Source: Wurfbainia villosa (lineage: Eukaryota; Streptophyta; Magnoliopsida; Zingiberales; Zingiberaceae). Taken from it: a stretch of 64,000 nt of DNA. Where the stretch lies: contig CM045989.1 of the NCBI GenBank assembly GCA_025175895.1, positions 132,817,272 to 132,881,271 of the forward strand, in the 5' to 3' direction. Below are positions 25,501 to 38,791 of this stretch, piece by piece; position 1 is the stretch's first letter, and the number at the start of each line of letters is the position of its first letter. A program made the position numbers and the translations under genes. The notes below the pieces were generated by a model. It searched no databases, was not told where the DNA came from, and was given only the letters and a program-made list of their open reading frames with translations.

Positions 25501-27340
25501 TGTCAATCCGATCCAAAGGCTCCCCGCAGGTCTCGACCTTTCTCCGAAAAGAACCAGATCAGATCCAACAGTCCACGACAAAGCGGTCGCATTTCTGCGA
25601 TGAATGACCCGAGGATTTTCCCTAGATCATCTGATCCCATCACTTAATCCTACGAGCTGCAACTGTAGGATACCGAATAGATACGACCATCGTTGTATAC
25701 TCTCTCCTCTGTACTAAGCAAATCACATCTGGGGGTAACTGTTGTTGCTGTCTACATGAGTCTTCTACGATGTCTTCTGCTGGTACTGTTGCGTAAATCA
25801 CTTCCCTTGAAGGGAAGTATCACGAAACTCCAACCACGCCTGAGGTAGTAGGTTGTTGTTGATGAGATAACCCAATCTTCTGTGTTGATCTCTTCTGTCG
25901 AGACGGTGCATCATCCTCCCGGAACACCATTGATAGTCTTCAACTGAGTCTTCAAAGTATACATCCTCAACTGTACTGGTTGCTCACAATAGTAATGGAT
26001 GAATTGATCCAACGGATAATCTGACTTCACATCCACACTGCACGCACATAATTCCTTTGGAGTCTTTGTTTTGATTTCGCTGATGTGCACGAGAGCATCT
26101 TGATGATCTACGGTTGGTCTTCTATAATCAGAAAATAGCTCAAAGCCTATGACTCTAATCTTGCTCCCTTTATCCAACAGTCAGAGACTTCTGACCCAAA
26201 TAAGTTAACCTGCACTATCTACTTATCGATCTCCAACTCTTAAACACTTGTACGGAGTTATTTCTAAACTCCTGGCTCAATCCACGTCTTCCCGCAAGAT
26301 CTGATAGAAGATTCAGTCATCTTAATCCAATAGTAAGCCAACAACCATGGGTGGCTTAAAACATTCATTCATCTTCTTGAGCTATTAGGTGAGCATAACT
26401 CTGCAAGTCTAACGACTCTGCATGATATTCTCGTTATCGATGATCACCCTACTTGAAGCTCAAGACTTCCCTACAATGTGTCACTGAAAGTGACGTGGGA
26501 AAATACTCTCTTTCAACATCACTAAACCATTATCAAGTGATATATCATTCCCCGAATGTTATTTTCTGCATTTACCACCAAATACCGGCTAGATCCCGAT
26601 AATGGTATGCAAATAACTCTATTTTCTCTGTATAACCCAAGTTAAGTACTCAAAAGTACCCTCAAAGTTATACAACCCAATACGAACAACTTAGGGTCAA
26701 AATCCCTATGAAACACCATATACTAATCCTCCATTATCTATATCAATAATAGTATACAAGTCTGTTCATTACCCACAGGTAATGATTTGACTAGCATCGT
26801 TAGTGAAAATCTCTAAGACTGTAGTCTCTGATTTCCACAAGAAATGTGACTACTAACCCCTGCTTTCCGACTCGGTATCAGTCGACTCTCAAAGGAAATT
26901 CACCTTTTCGATGGTAGGTCCAAGACACACAGACTCAACAGGTTGTTCCCGTGGTCAATTTATACCACGGTTACGAACAATAACCATCACACTATAGGTT
27001 ATTCCCTATTTAAACACTAAAAACATAGCCAACAAAACCGGGAGTATAAACTCTATCGGCAACTCCGGTTGGTCGCCACGGTGGGCGACTTCTACAACGA
27101 GTCTATACAGGTATAATAACTCTAACTGTATACACTTGTTAATCAAGTCCAGATAAGTATCCAACTAGAAAATAAGTCATCAGGAATACTTACTTCGTGC
27201 TGCTTGGAGCTCAGGCCGCTGTCACATCTCATCTCAAAAAAATCAAAACCAAAACAAATCGACTCCCGAGAATCCAAGACTCGACACAAAAACAACATTG
27301 TATGACATCGCAGAACCTAGGGCTCTGATACCACTAAAGT
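22552..27340 (-). pseudogene. Degraded Ty3/gypsy gag-pol, gypsy B
   Basis: It has the same layout as gypsy A. The integrase piece at 23703-23494 reads FVTGLPKTCKGHDAIWVIVD. RT and RNase H traces occur near 24960-24870 and 24310-24260. The PBS (GCTCTGATACCA) is at 27322-27333. It is broken throughout; the shared lesions in A and B show that most decay preceded the tandem duplication. Confidence 0.78.
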
Positions 27341-28560
27341 TGTCATGCTCCGAGAGTATACCGTGTCGAAAAGCAAATGGAAAACATCTCCCCTGTACGT
27401 GGCAACATCTCGTGTTAATACAAGGCCCGTAGGCCCACAATAACAATAACATATACAAATAAAAACATAACAACATAACGAAACACAGCGGAAACTAATA
27501 CAACGACATACCCATAACCACACATATACAATACAACCACACACCATGTATATCGGTATGACTAACACCAGAACATGAAGAAAACCTCGTCAAAACCCGC
27601 ACCAACATGTGCATACATCACATAACACATAACACCATGAAAACTCAGAATACATAACAAGACATACAAAAAACTCAAAAACCCGGACTCTCAGAGTTGA
27701 GATGAGACGATGCCAGCTAGTCGTGTTCCAAGTCCATCACGAAGTCGGCTACCTGTTACCTGAGCGATAGAGAAACCTAGGGTCCGTAGTGGTGAGTAAA
27801 ACTCAGCAGGTAATAGGAAAATATGTATATATCCATATCACATGTAATTTGATAGAAAAATCTACAGGTATATCAGGTAACACTAACATGATAACATATC
27901 CATGTATATACCCTCTAACTAAAAGCCAATATAAAATGCAGACATACCTGAACGTCTGCTACGCTATACCTATCCAACCTGAGCACATATCCACAATATA
28001 TACATATACAGGAAGTCTGCTCTAAACCATATAATGACATAAATACAGGTCAAAGAATGCAATAGACAATCCAACAACTATACAGATATCCTACACGATC
28101 ATATAAGCGATGCAGATAGCATGTATGAAGATGATGTACAACCAAATACAACAAGCATAGTACAATCAAATGCAACATCACAATAAGCATATATATATAG
28201 ATTGCATCTATATATGTATACTAATCACAATCATCCATATATATATATATATATATGACAATATGCAAAAATGGCATAAGTCTCGGCAATGCAGCATGCA
28301 TGGTCATGTCGGCTCACCCTAAAGCTACCACGACCCCAGTGTGGCCTCGGTGACTCGAGCATGACAACTGTCCCAACTCAACACCAACCACTACTCTTGA
28401 GTGGCCGAGTGGATAGTATGATCGAGTAGCATATAAGCATGAAGAGCAAGCTACACGATGGGGGTCCCTGCTGTTGGCCACTCCGACAGTCACTACCCAT
28501 GAGTGGTCGAGTGCCACACACGCAGGACTACAGCATGCAAATCACACTACCACCATCTAT
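27341..28560 (-). repeat. Right LTR of gypsy B, first part
   Basis: It starts TGTCATGCTCCGAGAG. At 28107 it passes the point where the duplication copy ends and continues into sequence not present in the truncated gypsy A right LTR. It is interrupted after TCTAT (28556-28560) by gypsy C. It includes short TA tracts near 28235-28257. Confidence 0.88.
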
Positions 28561-29198
28561 TGTCACGCTCTGAGAGCATACCGAGCCGAAAATCAAACGG
28601 ACGGCACCTCCCCTGTACGTGGCAACATTTCGGGTTAATACAAGGCCCGTAGGCCCACAATAACAATAACATAACAAATAAAAATACAACAACATAACAA
28701 AACACAGCGGAAACTAATACAACGACATACCCATAACCCCACATATACAATACATCCACATCATGCATACCAGTATGACTAACACACCACAACCACATAC
28801 AGTACATCGACAAAATCCGAATCTACAAGTCCACAACACAGTACACTACGAAAACTCCAAATACAATACACGACGGATGCAAAGCCCAAAACTAATACGG
28901 GAGCCTCGGAGGTGAGATGAGATGTCACCGCTGGTGCTCCAAGTCACACGAAGTCTTCTACTTGCACTGGGCGATGAGAAAAACCTGTGGTCCGTGGGGG
29001 GTGGTGAGTAAAACTCAGCAGATAATATAAAAACATGTATATATGTCATATCACATGTATTTTCAACAACATACTCTAGAGGTACAACAGGTATATCAGT
29101 ATAGTATATATATACCAGCATATACCGTCTAACCAAATAAACAACATAAAAATGCGTATACCAAGTCCACGCTACTCGATCCAACTCAACATATATCA

Positions 29199-29307
<109 letters not shown>

Positions 29308-30039
29308 CAGGAAGAGTAGATCAACTCACAATATACTCTAGCTACAGGTCAAGGTATCTAATGGTCTGTCCAACCCATACCAGTATCCGACACAATCGTA
29401 TAACAAATGCAAGAAACATGCATGAATATGATGTACACCCAAATGCAGCGAGCATAATACAATCAAATGCAACATCACAATAATCATATATATATAGACT
29501 GTATCTATATATATATTAATCTCAACCATCCATATATATACATACATACATATATGTATCTATATATGGTAATATGCAAAGCGCCATAAGATACTAATGC
29601 AAAGATGCATGGTCATCGCCACCTACTGCTACACGACCCCAGTGTGGCCTAGGTGGCACGACATGACAACTGTCCCAACTCACACCAACCACTGCTATAG
29701 AGTGGCCGAGTGGGCAGTATGATCAAGTAGCATATGAGCGTAAAGAGCTCGCTACACAATGGGGGTCCCTGCTGCTGGTCACTCCGACTAACACTACCAA
29801 TGAGTAGTCGAGTACCACGCACCCAGGACAACTGCACGTAACTCCAACTACCACCGTCTATAGTGGTAGAGTGCGGCACAATAGATGCTCTGCCCTCACA
29901 CCAGTTACTCCTCGGGGAGTGCTCTGGGAGACAAGATGACTGACGACTCTCTCGACCCCAAGGGAGACTATGTCATCAGAATGCATGCAAATAACATGTG
30001 TATGCTGTTACACGTACAACCATCTACCATGCACTGCTC

Positions 30040-30340
30040 AAAGAAAGAGTCATACCCATCTAATCAATACTCTCTATCCCGTAGAGAGTTGTACTCAACA
30101 GATCGACGGACTCTCTATCCCGTAGAGAGTCAGACTCAATCGATCATAACTCTATCCAATAGAGAGTCAGACTCAATCGATCGACGACTTTCTATCCCGT
30201 AGAGAGTCATACTCGATCGATCATAACTCTCTCCAATAGAGAGTCGTGACTCGATCGATCATAACTCTCTCCAATAGAGAGTCGTACTCAATCGATCGAC
30301 GACTCTCATCCGATGAGAGTCATACTCGACTAATCATATC
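30040..30340. repeat. Hairpin-unit tandem array (gypsy C left LTR)
   Basis: About eight units of 33-42 bp carry stems such as CTCTCTATCCCGTAGAGAG or CTCTCTCCAATAGAGAG, with linkers like TCATACTCGATCGATCATAA. Loops differ from those of gypsy A while stems stay complementary. Confidence 0.8.
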
Positions 30341-32237
30341 AAGCCGACCACCGGGTTCGCAAATGACACTCTAATCACCCTTCACTTAACCATTACACAA
30401 CTCATGGTTGGTAACAGTATGCAACATACGGGTATTGGAAATAAATCATACATTTAGGGCATTACCTACCCATAGATGACTTTTTTCTAATTTATAAATT
30501 GGGTCATCCCCCGTACTAACATTTACACCCTACTAAACATCTAAGCCAATTTACATCACATCTATAACTCCTAAATCATGATAGGGTATATGTGATATCA
30601 ACAATTGAGCATAAATAAATCCAACGATAAGTTCAAGCATACGATAATAAGAGTAGGGTCAAGGTAATATGAACACCTAACATGCTCATATCTATGACTA
30701 AATATGGATGTAATACATCTACCCGGACTAGGTAGGAAATTACCCACCTGATAGTAGCTCGTGCTAATTGTATTCGCGTCCGGGAATTTGCCTCGTATCA
30801 AAATCCTGAAACTGAAGAATACCAATATAATCCAACAATAACACAACCAGATCAGTTAGCTAAACAACTGATATGCAACTATAAACATTCAAATCTTACT
30901 TACCGAACTCAGCTTCCTTCTGCTCTACAAATCTACAAATCAACAACATTCATCAATTATCCAAATCTAAGCTTAACTTTACTAGCATAGCTTCTTGATC
31001 CACCCTAGAAGGTCCAATCTGAGTAATTGAGATGAACTGCAACCAAAACCCATTTCGATTACCCCAACACCTACAATCATAGGATATTCAAGTTCCCTCT
31101 GCTATAGCATCCTCACATTAATAACCCACAGCAGAGCAATCAACATTTACCAGAAGGGGATGTAGACGTTGTAGGAACAAGAACTGTCGATTCCTCGATC
31201 TAAAGTTTCAACCCGCCTTGAGCAGCAGTGATAATACTCTTCCCAGGCACATTGTCAGCACAATCGGAACCTTCCACAAGCACAAATTGTTGACATCGAC
31301 AAGTTGTGCTCCGGAGCAGAAATCGCCACATAGATGCCAAAATCATCGACTGGAACTTGTACAGGGATCGCAAAACCCAGATCAGAGTGGAGGCAGGCCG
31401 TAGCATCGCGCAAAGGGCATCCTCGACCTCGATCAACACTGACCACGATGTTGTGGTTGCAACAGAAGAGGAGACGTCGGCGGCTGAGGCAGAGGCATCA
31501 ACGTTGCTTGCGTGGAGGAAAAACTCAAATCCTCGACGATGAAGGGAGGAGGAGAAGCGGCGACGATTCAGCAGCTCCTCTTTGAGCACGACGACGCCTC
31601 CACGGAGATCCTGCGAGAAAAAGAAAGGTTGGCGACCGGTGGGAAGAGCAGGGAAAGGGGATCACTTGGATCGGGCTGCTGCTCCAGGCGGCACTGTTGC
31701 TCGCGAAATTCCCAACGGCTCGATTGGAGATCTCCGACGAAGCGGCGGTGGGGCGGTTTGGCGGCCGCGCAGCGTGCGGCTTATGGAGGCAGATCAGTCG
31801 AAGGAAGAGCGACGACGGCATGGCCACTACCCTCTGTGTGACCGGCTGGCTTAGGGCGTCGGCGATTGAAGAGCCGAGGAGAGCGCGCGACGTGGATGAG
31901 GAAAAAGGAGAAAAGTCGCAATGAAGATCAGGATTGGGGAAGAAGGATCGGCGGAGAAAAATGGAAGAAGCAACGCTCGGGATAAAGCATTCAGCGGAGA
32001 GGAAAAGAAACCGAAGCAAAACCGCTCGACTTAAGCAACCGGATCGGGTTTGGAAAAACAACCGGGTCGGATTTAATCTATAACCAATTAACCTTTGGTT
32101 TAATTAATCCAAGATTCAATTAATTAAACCCAATAGAATTCCGTTTAAGTCTAGGAAAATTTCTATAAATTCCTGAAAAATTCCTTAAGATAATTTATCA
32201 ATTAACGAGGAATATAATTTTTTTTCGATATTTTACA

Positions 32238-33810
32238 TTCTCCCCCACTTATAAAAATTTGGTCCCCAAATTTCATACTAACATACAAAAATTACTTTAA
32301 GCAAGTTTCCGAAAGAACCATATACATTCCTCAAGTGAACAGATGAGGGTATCGAGCTCGGATAGTATCTTACAGCTCTCATGTAGCCCCCTCATCAGTA
32401 GGATACTGTTATCCCACCTTTACGAGTTGGATGATTTTCGTCCCACTACTGTCGCTCCTTGCGACTCAGGCTCCACCCTGGAATCACCTCGTAAGTTGCA
32501 TTAGACTGAGGTAGAATCGGAACCTCTTACAGAACATGGTCAGATTGCGACACGTATTTCCTCAGCATATAAACATGAAATATGTTATGAACACCCACAA
32601 GTATCGGAGGTAAAGCCAACCAATAAGCTACACCTCCATAATCCACGACACAAGATCTGAATAGATCCTCCAACGTCTAAATGATACACTCAGACTGTTC
32701 ATCTATCTGCGGATGAAACGTTGCACTAAGCCGAAGCTCTGTGCCCATAGTCTAGTGCAGACTCTGCCAAAATCGCGAGGTAAATCGTGAATCTCTATCT
32801 GATATGGTACTTAAAAGTACCCCACGCAATCTGATAATCTTTCGGTAATACAACTCTACCGAATGATCCAACAAGTATGACCCACGAATAGGAAGGAAGT
32901 GAGCTGATTCGGTTAGTCGATCCATGATCACCCAAATCGCATCATGTCCTTTACAGGTTCTAGACAATCCCATAACGTAATCAATAGTAATATGCTCCCA
33001 CCTCCATTCCGGAATCGGAATTTTCCTGGAGCAATCTAGCGGGTTTCTAATGTTCAACTTTCACCTGCTGGTATACTAAATACCCAGCAACAAAGTCTGT
33101 GGTATCTCTCTTCATACCATTCCACCAGTATAAGCATTTCAACTCTTGGTACATCTCAATACTACCAGGATGTATAGTAAATCTCAAATAATGTGTCTCC
33201 TGTAGCAACTCTTCCTTAATTGGATGCGTGTCCAGAACACATATCCATATTAGAGACGGAAAATTATCTTCTCACAAGATAAGTCCATCTACCGTCCAAA
33301 ATCCACTCCACCACACACTCTGTAAGTGCATGGGAGACTTTAGCGACCAATGTCCCTTGTTGCAATTGTTCGAGTTCCAACAACTCTATAGTAGCTACCC
33401 AGTAGCTAATCCAAAATCCCATGAGCATTCCTGCTCCATACATCTACTAATCAGGATAATAACTACTAAGCCCCACGTCATAAGTATGACCGCTTATCTC
33501 GTAGTTCCTTAACTGACGTATGCATAAGTTACGTCTCATGCAACTGTATCGGAATCACTCCAATCCCTGAAATGATGCATTTGCAAACATCCTTTTATCC
33601 ACTCCGGAAGGATTAACTAATACTCATGTAAAAGTTAACCGTCGTCTAGGTCTTGTAACTGGTTTCACCAGCTTCCGACTAAATGATTTCCAACATCACC
33701 TTTGTCAAACAAGTATGTGGTATAGTAATGCTAAGACATTCTATCCACATCTACAGTACTAACCAAACCATACAAGGCAAATCACCATCTACGGTGGTCG
33801 AGTTGCGTAA
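32238..33810 (-). pseudogene. Integrase/RNase H remnant of gypsy C
   Basis: The minus strand from 33057 to 32752 reads an integrase zinc-finger/core junction, including CKGHDAIWVIMDRLTESAHF and ISDRDSRFTSRFWQSLH. An RNase H trace lies near 33580-33540. Homology to gypsy A internal sequence stops at about 33810. RT, protease, gag, the PBS and the first ~2 kb of the right LTR are deleted. Confidence 0.78.
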
Positions 33811-35263
33811 CCTCAAGAAACCACCTTGCTACTGCACACTATAGCAAGATCAGAACTTACATAATCTTTGCTTCAATCACAGCCAACTTCATAATCCACT
33901 TATGGAAATCTGATCTGCCCACCCTTTTAACTGCAAATAAATCCAACCAAAATCTAATTATAATTTATACACGGATCTAATTATCCTAGCAACACAATTG
34001 TGCATTCTTCAAGAATTAAACATCTAATGTATAACATACAATTTAAAGCTTACCTTCAACTGTTGGAATCATCCACGGCTTATCCAAAAGCACCTATCCA
34101 GAAACCATAACATCCACATCTTATACACCACCCTGAGCAGTCGTGTTCATGCTCCTCCCCAGCCAGCTCCATCCATCCATCACCACCGACACAGCTCATC
34201 AACACCAAAAACCAAAACCATAGCCAATCACGGTTGTGAACAAGGATAAATCAAATCCAATTGCTGCTGTGAACCAAGATGAACCAAACAACCAGCCATA
34301 TCATCGCTTCGGCGATAATCGCAAGCTACACGCCCTCCTCGAATCGCTGCTCACGGAGGCAGTTCAACATCGACAATCACTGCAACCGATCCATGATCCA
34401 AGCCTCGGATCATCATCCAACAGCTATGTTTTCTGCCCAAATCGAATACCAATTGTCGATTCACTCCTCTGCACTCGGAGTTCACAGCCCTGGAGGTGTC
34501 ACGTGTGGGCGAAGAGGAAGCCAACGACCGAACGCAGCTCATGGTGGCAACTTGTTGCGATGGTCAGAGGGGCGACCGGAGGAGCTGGCTGGTGGCTGAT
34601 GATGGCGGAGGAGTTGACTGGTGGCTGACGATTGCCGGAGGTGGAGATCCAAGAAATAGGGATCGAGGGAGGGTAGGCGACCACCGACATAGGCACCTAG
34701 CGGTGATCGACCGATGCTGCTTTCTCACCAAGGAGATCAGCGGCGTCGAGTGGAGAAAGCCACCGATCAGTGGAAGTAGGAGAAATGACAGAGAGCTCTC
34801 GGCGAGAAGGAACAGCGGCGGTGACTGGCGTTGCAACAGCAACCGACGTGAGGCACTCGATCGGGAGCAAAGGGCGACTGGTGCTCGAGCGACTGCGGTG
34901 AAGAGAAAGAGACAGCGATGGAACAGAGGGGAAAGGGAAGATATGCACTGTCGGGATCGGGCAGAAGGATCGGCAGATCGGCGGAGAAGAGGATCGGGCG
35001 GAGAAAGTCGATCGTCGACCGAGGGAGAAAAAGGAATCGGGGAAAAGAAGAGGAGTCGGGGGAAAAGAATCGACAGGAAAACGGAAAGCATCGGGTCAAT
35101 TAACCCATTTAATTCCCGTCTAAACAGGCTTTATAAAAGCCTATCCATTTTATCCCCATGAAATATCCATAAGACCTCCGTTTAAATCCAGAAAAATTTC
35201 TAAAAATTTCTGAAAAAATCCACAAGATAGTTTATCAATTAACGAGGAATAATATTTTATTTT

Positions 35264-35294
<31 letters not shown>

Positions 35295-35312
35295 TTTTTC
35301 TGGTATTTTACA
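33811..35312 (-). repeat. Truncated right LTR of gypsy C
   Basis: It matches the last ~1.2-1.5 kb of the left LTR: a CCTGAGCAG..GATAATAC/GTTCATGCTCC-like region, a GC-rich block at 34480-35090, and the end TTTATCAATTAACGAGGAAT followed by TTTTACA. Divergence from the left LTR is high for one element, so it may have been recombinant before insertion. A TTATAAAA at 35131-35138 (TTTTATAA on the minus strand) is a possible TATA box. A (TTTA)n run lies at 35265-35297. Confidence 0.65.
35265..35297. repeat. (TTTA)n microsatellite
   Basis: About eight TTTA units sit just inside the right end of gypsy C; the left LTR has only a T-run there. Confidence 0.9.
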
Positions 35313-35317
35313 TCTAT

Positions 35318-37486
35318 AGTGGTAGAGTGCGACACCACAATGCTCTGCCCTCACATCGGTTACTCCTCCTATGAGTAACCGTGGAGGCGGGATGACTGAC
35401 GACCCTCTCAACCACAAGGGAGACCACGTCGCCAGCATGCATGCAAATGTCATGAATGCTCTGTCACATAAATAGACATCCACCATAAACTCTCTATTTT
35501 ATAGAGAGTCATACTAATCAGATCAATGCACTTTCTATCCTACAGAGAGTCGTACTCAACTGATCATAACACTCTCTATCCTATAGAGAGTCATGCCAAT
35601 CTAATCGACGCACTCTCTATCCTGCAGAGAGCCATACTCAACTGTACTCTCTATCCTGTAGAGAGTCGTACTCATCTGATTGATGCACTCTCTATCATGT
35701 AGAGAGTCGAACTCAAACTAATTATATCAAGTTAGGACCACCGGTCCGTAGCGACACACTAAATACCATTCACCTGACCATTTATACAATACATGGTCGG
35801 TGGTAAACATGCAACCTAAGGGTACTAGAATTAACCCTAGGTTCAAGACATTATCTACCTACGGATGACCTTTTTGCCCCAATTTATAGTCAGGTTGTCA
35901 TCCGGACTTTACTATTTGCACTTAACTAAACAAACTCTAGGTTACTTACATCACCTATATATATAACTCCTAATCATGATAAAATCAAACATGATAGCAG
36001 CAATGGAGTTAACAACCAAAGGTAAAGTATCAAGCGCAAGAGTAAATAAGAACAGAGTCAAGGTAACATGATCATATAAGATGATCATGCATCTAAATCT
36101 GCATGTATTAAAACTACCTGACCAGGGTAGGAATTACCCACCTATTTTGACGACTTATCTGTGAATATAAGTAATCTTCACGTCCATGAACATGCCTCAT
36201 ATTAGAGTTTTCATTACCAAGCCTAGCTCCCTCGACCCAACTTCCCGATCCAATTTGAGTCCACTGCCAACTGAACTTACAAGAAAAACTCCATTCCTTT
36301 AATCCTCACAACCTGTAAACATAGAAGTCATAAGTTTCCCATTGGCTGATCCATACACAGATTATCCAGTGCAATAGTAGGAACCACTGGAATTACCATA
36401 ACATGAGTGGAAATGCTAGGGAACGGATGATTGATTCACCAATTCAAGGCCTCAAACCACCCTGCTCAATTGTGATAATGTTTCCCCAACTGCAACACAG
36501 AACAACCAAGCACACCTAAACAGATTATAGGTTTACAGATCTAATCATAGCTGACCTCTATTGTGGGGAAGTTGGCAGAGGATGGGAGGCTAGCGATGAC
36601 CTGTGTTGCGATAAAAGATGACCGACAAGAAATTAATGCAGGTTGTGATCAAAGAGCCGAGAGACAACGAGATAGGAGAGAGCCTGATGATTAGAGGAAA
36701 AATGGAGACAACTGATCCAACTCTCAACGAGATCGAGCTCACTGTGGAACCCCTGACAGAGACATCGATCGACGCCAGCGATGGTGGCATCACTGTGCTC
36801 GTGAAATCCCCAACTGCTCGGGTGGAGATCTCCGACGAAGCGGCGACGAGCAGGGCGACGCACAACAACAGAGGGCAGGCAAATGATCTGGCAGTGACAA
36901 CTCCTAAATCCGGTAGCGTGAACCCCTTCCGCTCCCTAGCTCTCGAGATCAAGGATGCCCGCCGAACCCAAACATCGATCCTCCCTTCCCGCTTGCTCTC
37001 CCACCGGAAGGAGTCGTCGGCAGTGGTCGTTCGACGAGGAAGAGGTGCGGAGGTTGTATGCTTGATGCGACGCGTGTGATGGCGCTGGCGCAGCGCGTGA
37101 ATCGCCCGGGAGAGGGTGCAACATTGGTGGCAGAGAAATCGGGCAGAGGCTGCAGCTTCTGGTATGTGAGTGCGGCGCAGGGAAGAAGACGGCAGTGAGG
37201 AGGCGGCAAAGTTACAGCGTCGACCGACGATTGGGAGGGAGAAGAATCGGTGGAGAAGGTGCGATCGGGAGAGGGAAGAAACCGAAGGAAAGGAATCGGC
37301 GTGCGTGCGGTGAGGAAATAGAAGAAAGTGGAGTTAAGGCAAAAGCAGATCAGGTAAGAAAATCCAGGTCGGGTCTTTACCCTATAAAACCAGACCTAGA
37401 CTTTATTAACCCCTATCCATTAAAACCTAGAATAGGTTTTAATTAAAGTCCTAACTCTGAATGATTTTTCTTCGCCATATCTTACA
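35318..37486 (-). repeat. Right LTR of gypsy B, second part
   Basis: It resumes AGTGGTAGAGTG after the second TCTAT copy. It carries six hairpin units at 35488-35730 and the GC-rich block at 36580-37340, and ends CTTACA at 37486 before CACCT. It parallels 9550-11778 of the gypsy A left LTR. Confidence 0.87.
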
Positions 37487-37491
37487 CACCT

Positions 37492-38002
37492 CGCCCTTGG
37501 GAAATGGTGATAAGCTTTGACTCTCCTCGAGGCTGATCCTTGACCAGCAGTTGACTGCTCAACCCTAGCAGTCGATTGTTGGTAGGGTTTCCAGCTGCAA
37601 TGAAGAGTTAGCTCGAAAATACAGTTGATATAAGTAAATTTGATGGCCATGTACCATCCAATCTCGACTTAGACCTTTCAAGGGATGTCTTGGTCGGATT
37701 GTCACATAAGGATGTCCTCGTACAGTGGACATAACCTTACTTATGCTTACTCACACGAGCTTACCTCAACCTTTTACCTTTGAAGTTTCACTTCTGGTCT
37801 CCACTTGATTTCTTCGGCTCCCTCCGAAGTCCTCCCGGTGTCGCCCGACTACCACGGTTCCCTCTGGGTGTCGCTGACCTTCAGCTTAGCTTAGCATTCC
37901 TACACACTTGGTTTAGATCGTGAGATAACAATATGACCTTGACTTTGTGTCTTTGCCATAATCAAAACATAGGTTCGATTATTTAGTGCCCTTGCACCAA
38001 CA
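37492..38002 (-). repeat. Left LTR of copia element, second half
   Basis: It starts CGCCCTTGGGAAATGGTG, matching 47828 onward in the intact right LTR, and ends GCACCAACA. The next bases ATCTCCCTCTTTTTGATC are the reverse complement of a PPT (GATCAAAAAGAGGGAGAT). Confidence 0.88.
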
Positions 38003-38791
38003 ATCTCCCTCTTTTTGATCTATGGCAAACCAACACAAAGTTAAGGGAAATTTAAAGCAAGAAAAATAAGTAAAGTAAATGCCTTAGAAAGAAAAAAAAC
38101 TCCCAAAACTCCCCCTTAACCCTAGGTAAGTTTTGAAGGAAATAAAAATTTAAATTTTGTTACTCTCCCTTAACTTACGCTTTTCTCCCCCTTTTGCCAT
38201 GAATCAAAAATAAAGTCGGGGATTTATATAGAAAATATAGGTTTTAAAAAGCATAATATTATAGCATGAAAAAGAAATCGAGTATGAGTCCAAGCATGTG
38301 TCTCTAATTGGTTAAGTAAAGCGGTTCGAGGTATATCCCTCTGCACCAACAATAAGTTTTTGAAACATAGTTTTAAATTTCAAAATACTTATAAGTTAAT
38401 TTTCAAGAAAAACTTTAGAAATGTATAACCCTTAAGGTTAGTTTTCTCTCCCCCTTAGTCAAGTATATGAGATATAAGAGAGTTAGGGGGTGCTAAACTT
38501 TGGCCTAGAGAGTTTTATATTAAGTGTTGGTCGAGTATAAGTATACGTTTAAGTGCAATAGTTAAAAAATAGATAGCATTTTGAAAAGGTTATGTATATT
38601 AAAATTATTCCTTAATCATTTCACCCATTCTATGTGTCTTAGGATTTGTTCACCTTATAGGTTTTGTGAGATGATTTGAATTTAATTAAAGTTAGTCAAC
38701 CTTGTATTAGATTCAGATTTAACCCTAAATTCGTCGAGTCATCTTTTCAAGAAGTTGGCTTCTAGGTCGTGGCAAGGCACAGGGGCCTTCT
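38003..38791 (-). other. Non-coding end of copia internal region with several PPT-like tracts
   Basis: No gene is present. The PPT adjoins the LTR at 38003-38020. Further pyrimidine blocks (purine on the element strand) occur near 38108-38117, 38182-38196 and 38448-38458, e.g. TCTCCCCCTTTTGCC. Multiple PPTs upstream of the 3' LTR are a reported trait of Sireviruses. The last five bases, CTTCT (38787-38791), are the target copy for the nested element. Confidence 0.65.

Larger units (their letters stand above)
17338..28107. repeat. Tandem duplication, copy B (10.8 kb)
   Basis: This is the second unit of the duplication. It differs from copy A by scattered substitutions, a shorter TA tract, a deletion of about 20 bp near 18995 between short GCTTTT repeats (copy A and the LTR at 47272 keep the longer form), and GC-rich differences at 22120-22250. 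Its right end continues into the complete gypsy B LTR, so copy B holds the ancestral continuation. Confidence 0.9.

Noticed and set aside
34496..35161. 221-codon plus and 175-codon minus frames
   Set aside because: They are the same type of GC-rich LTR block (gypsy C); the other LTR of that element does not preserve either frame.
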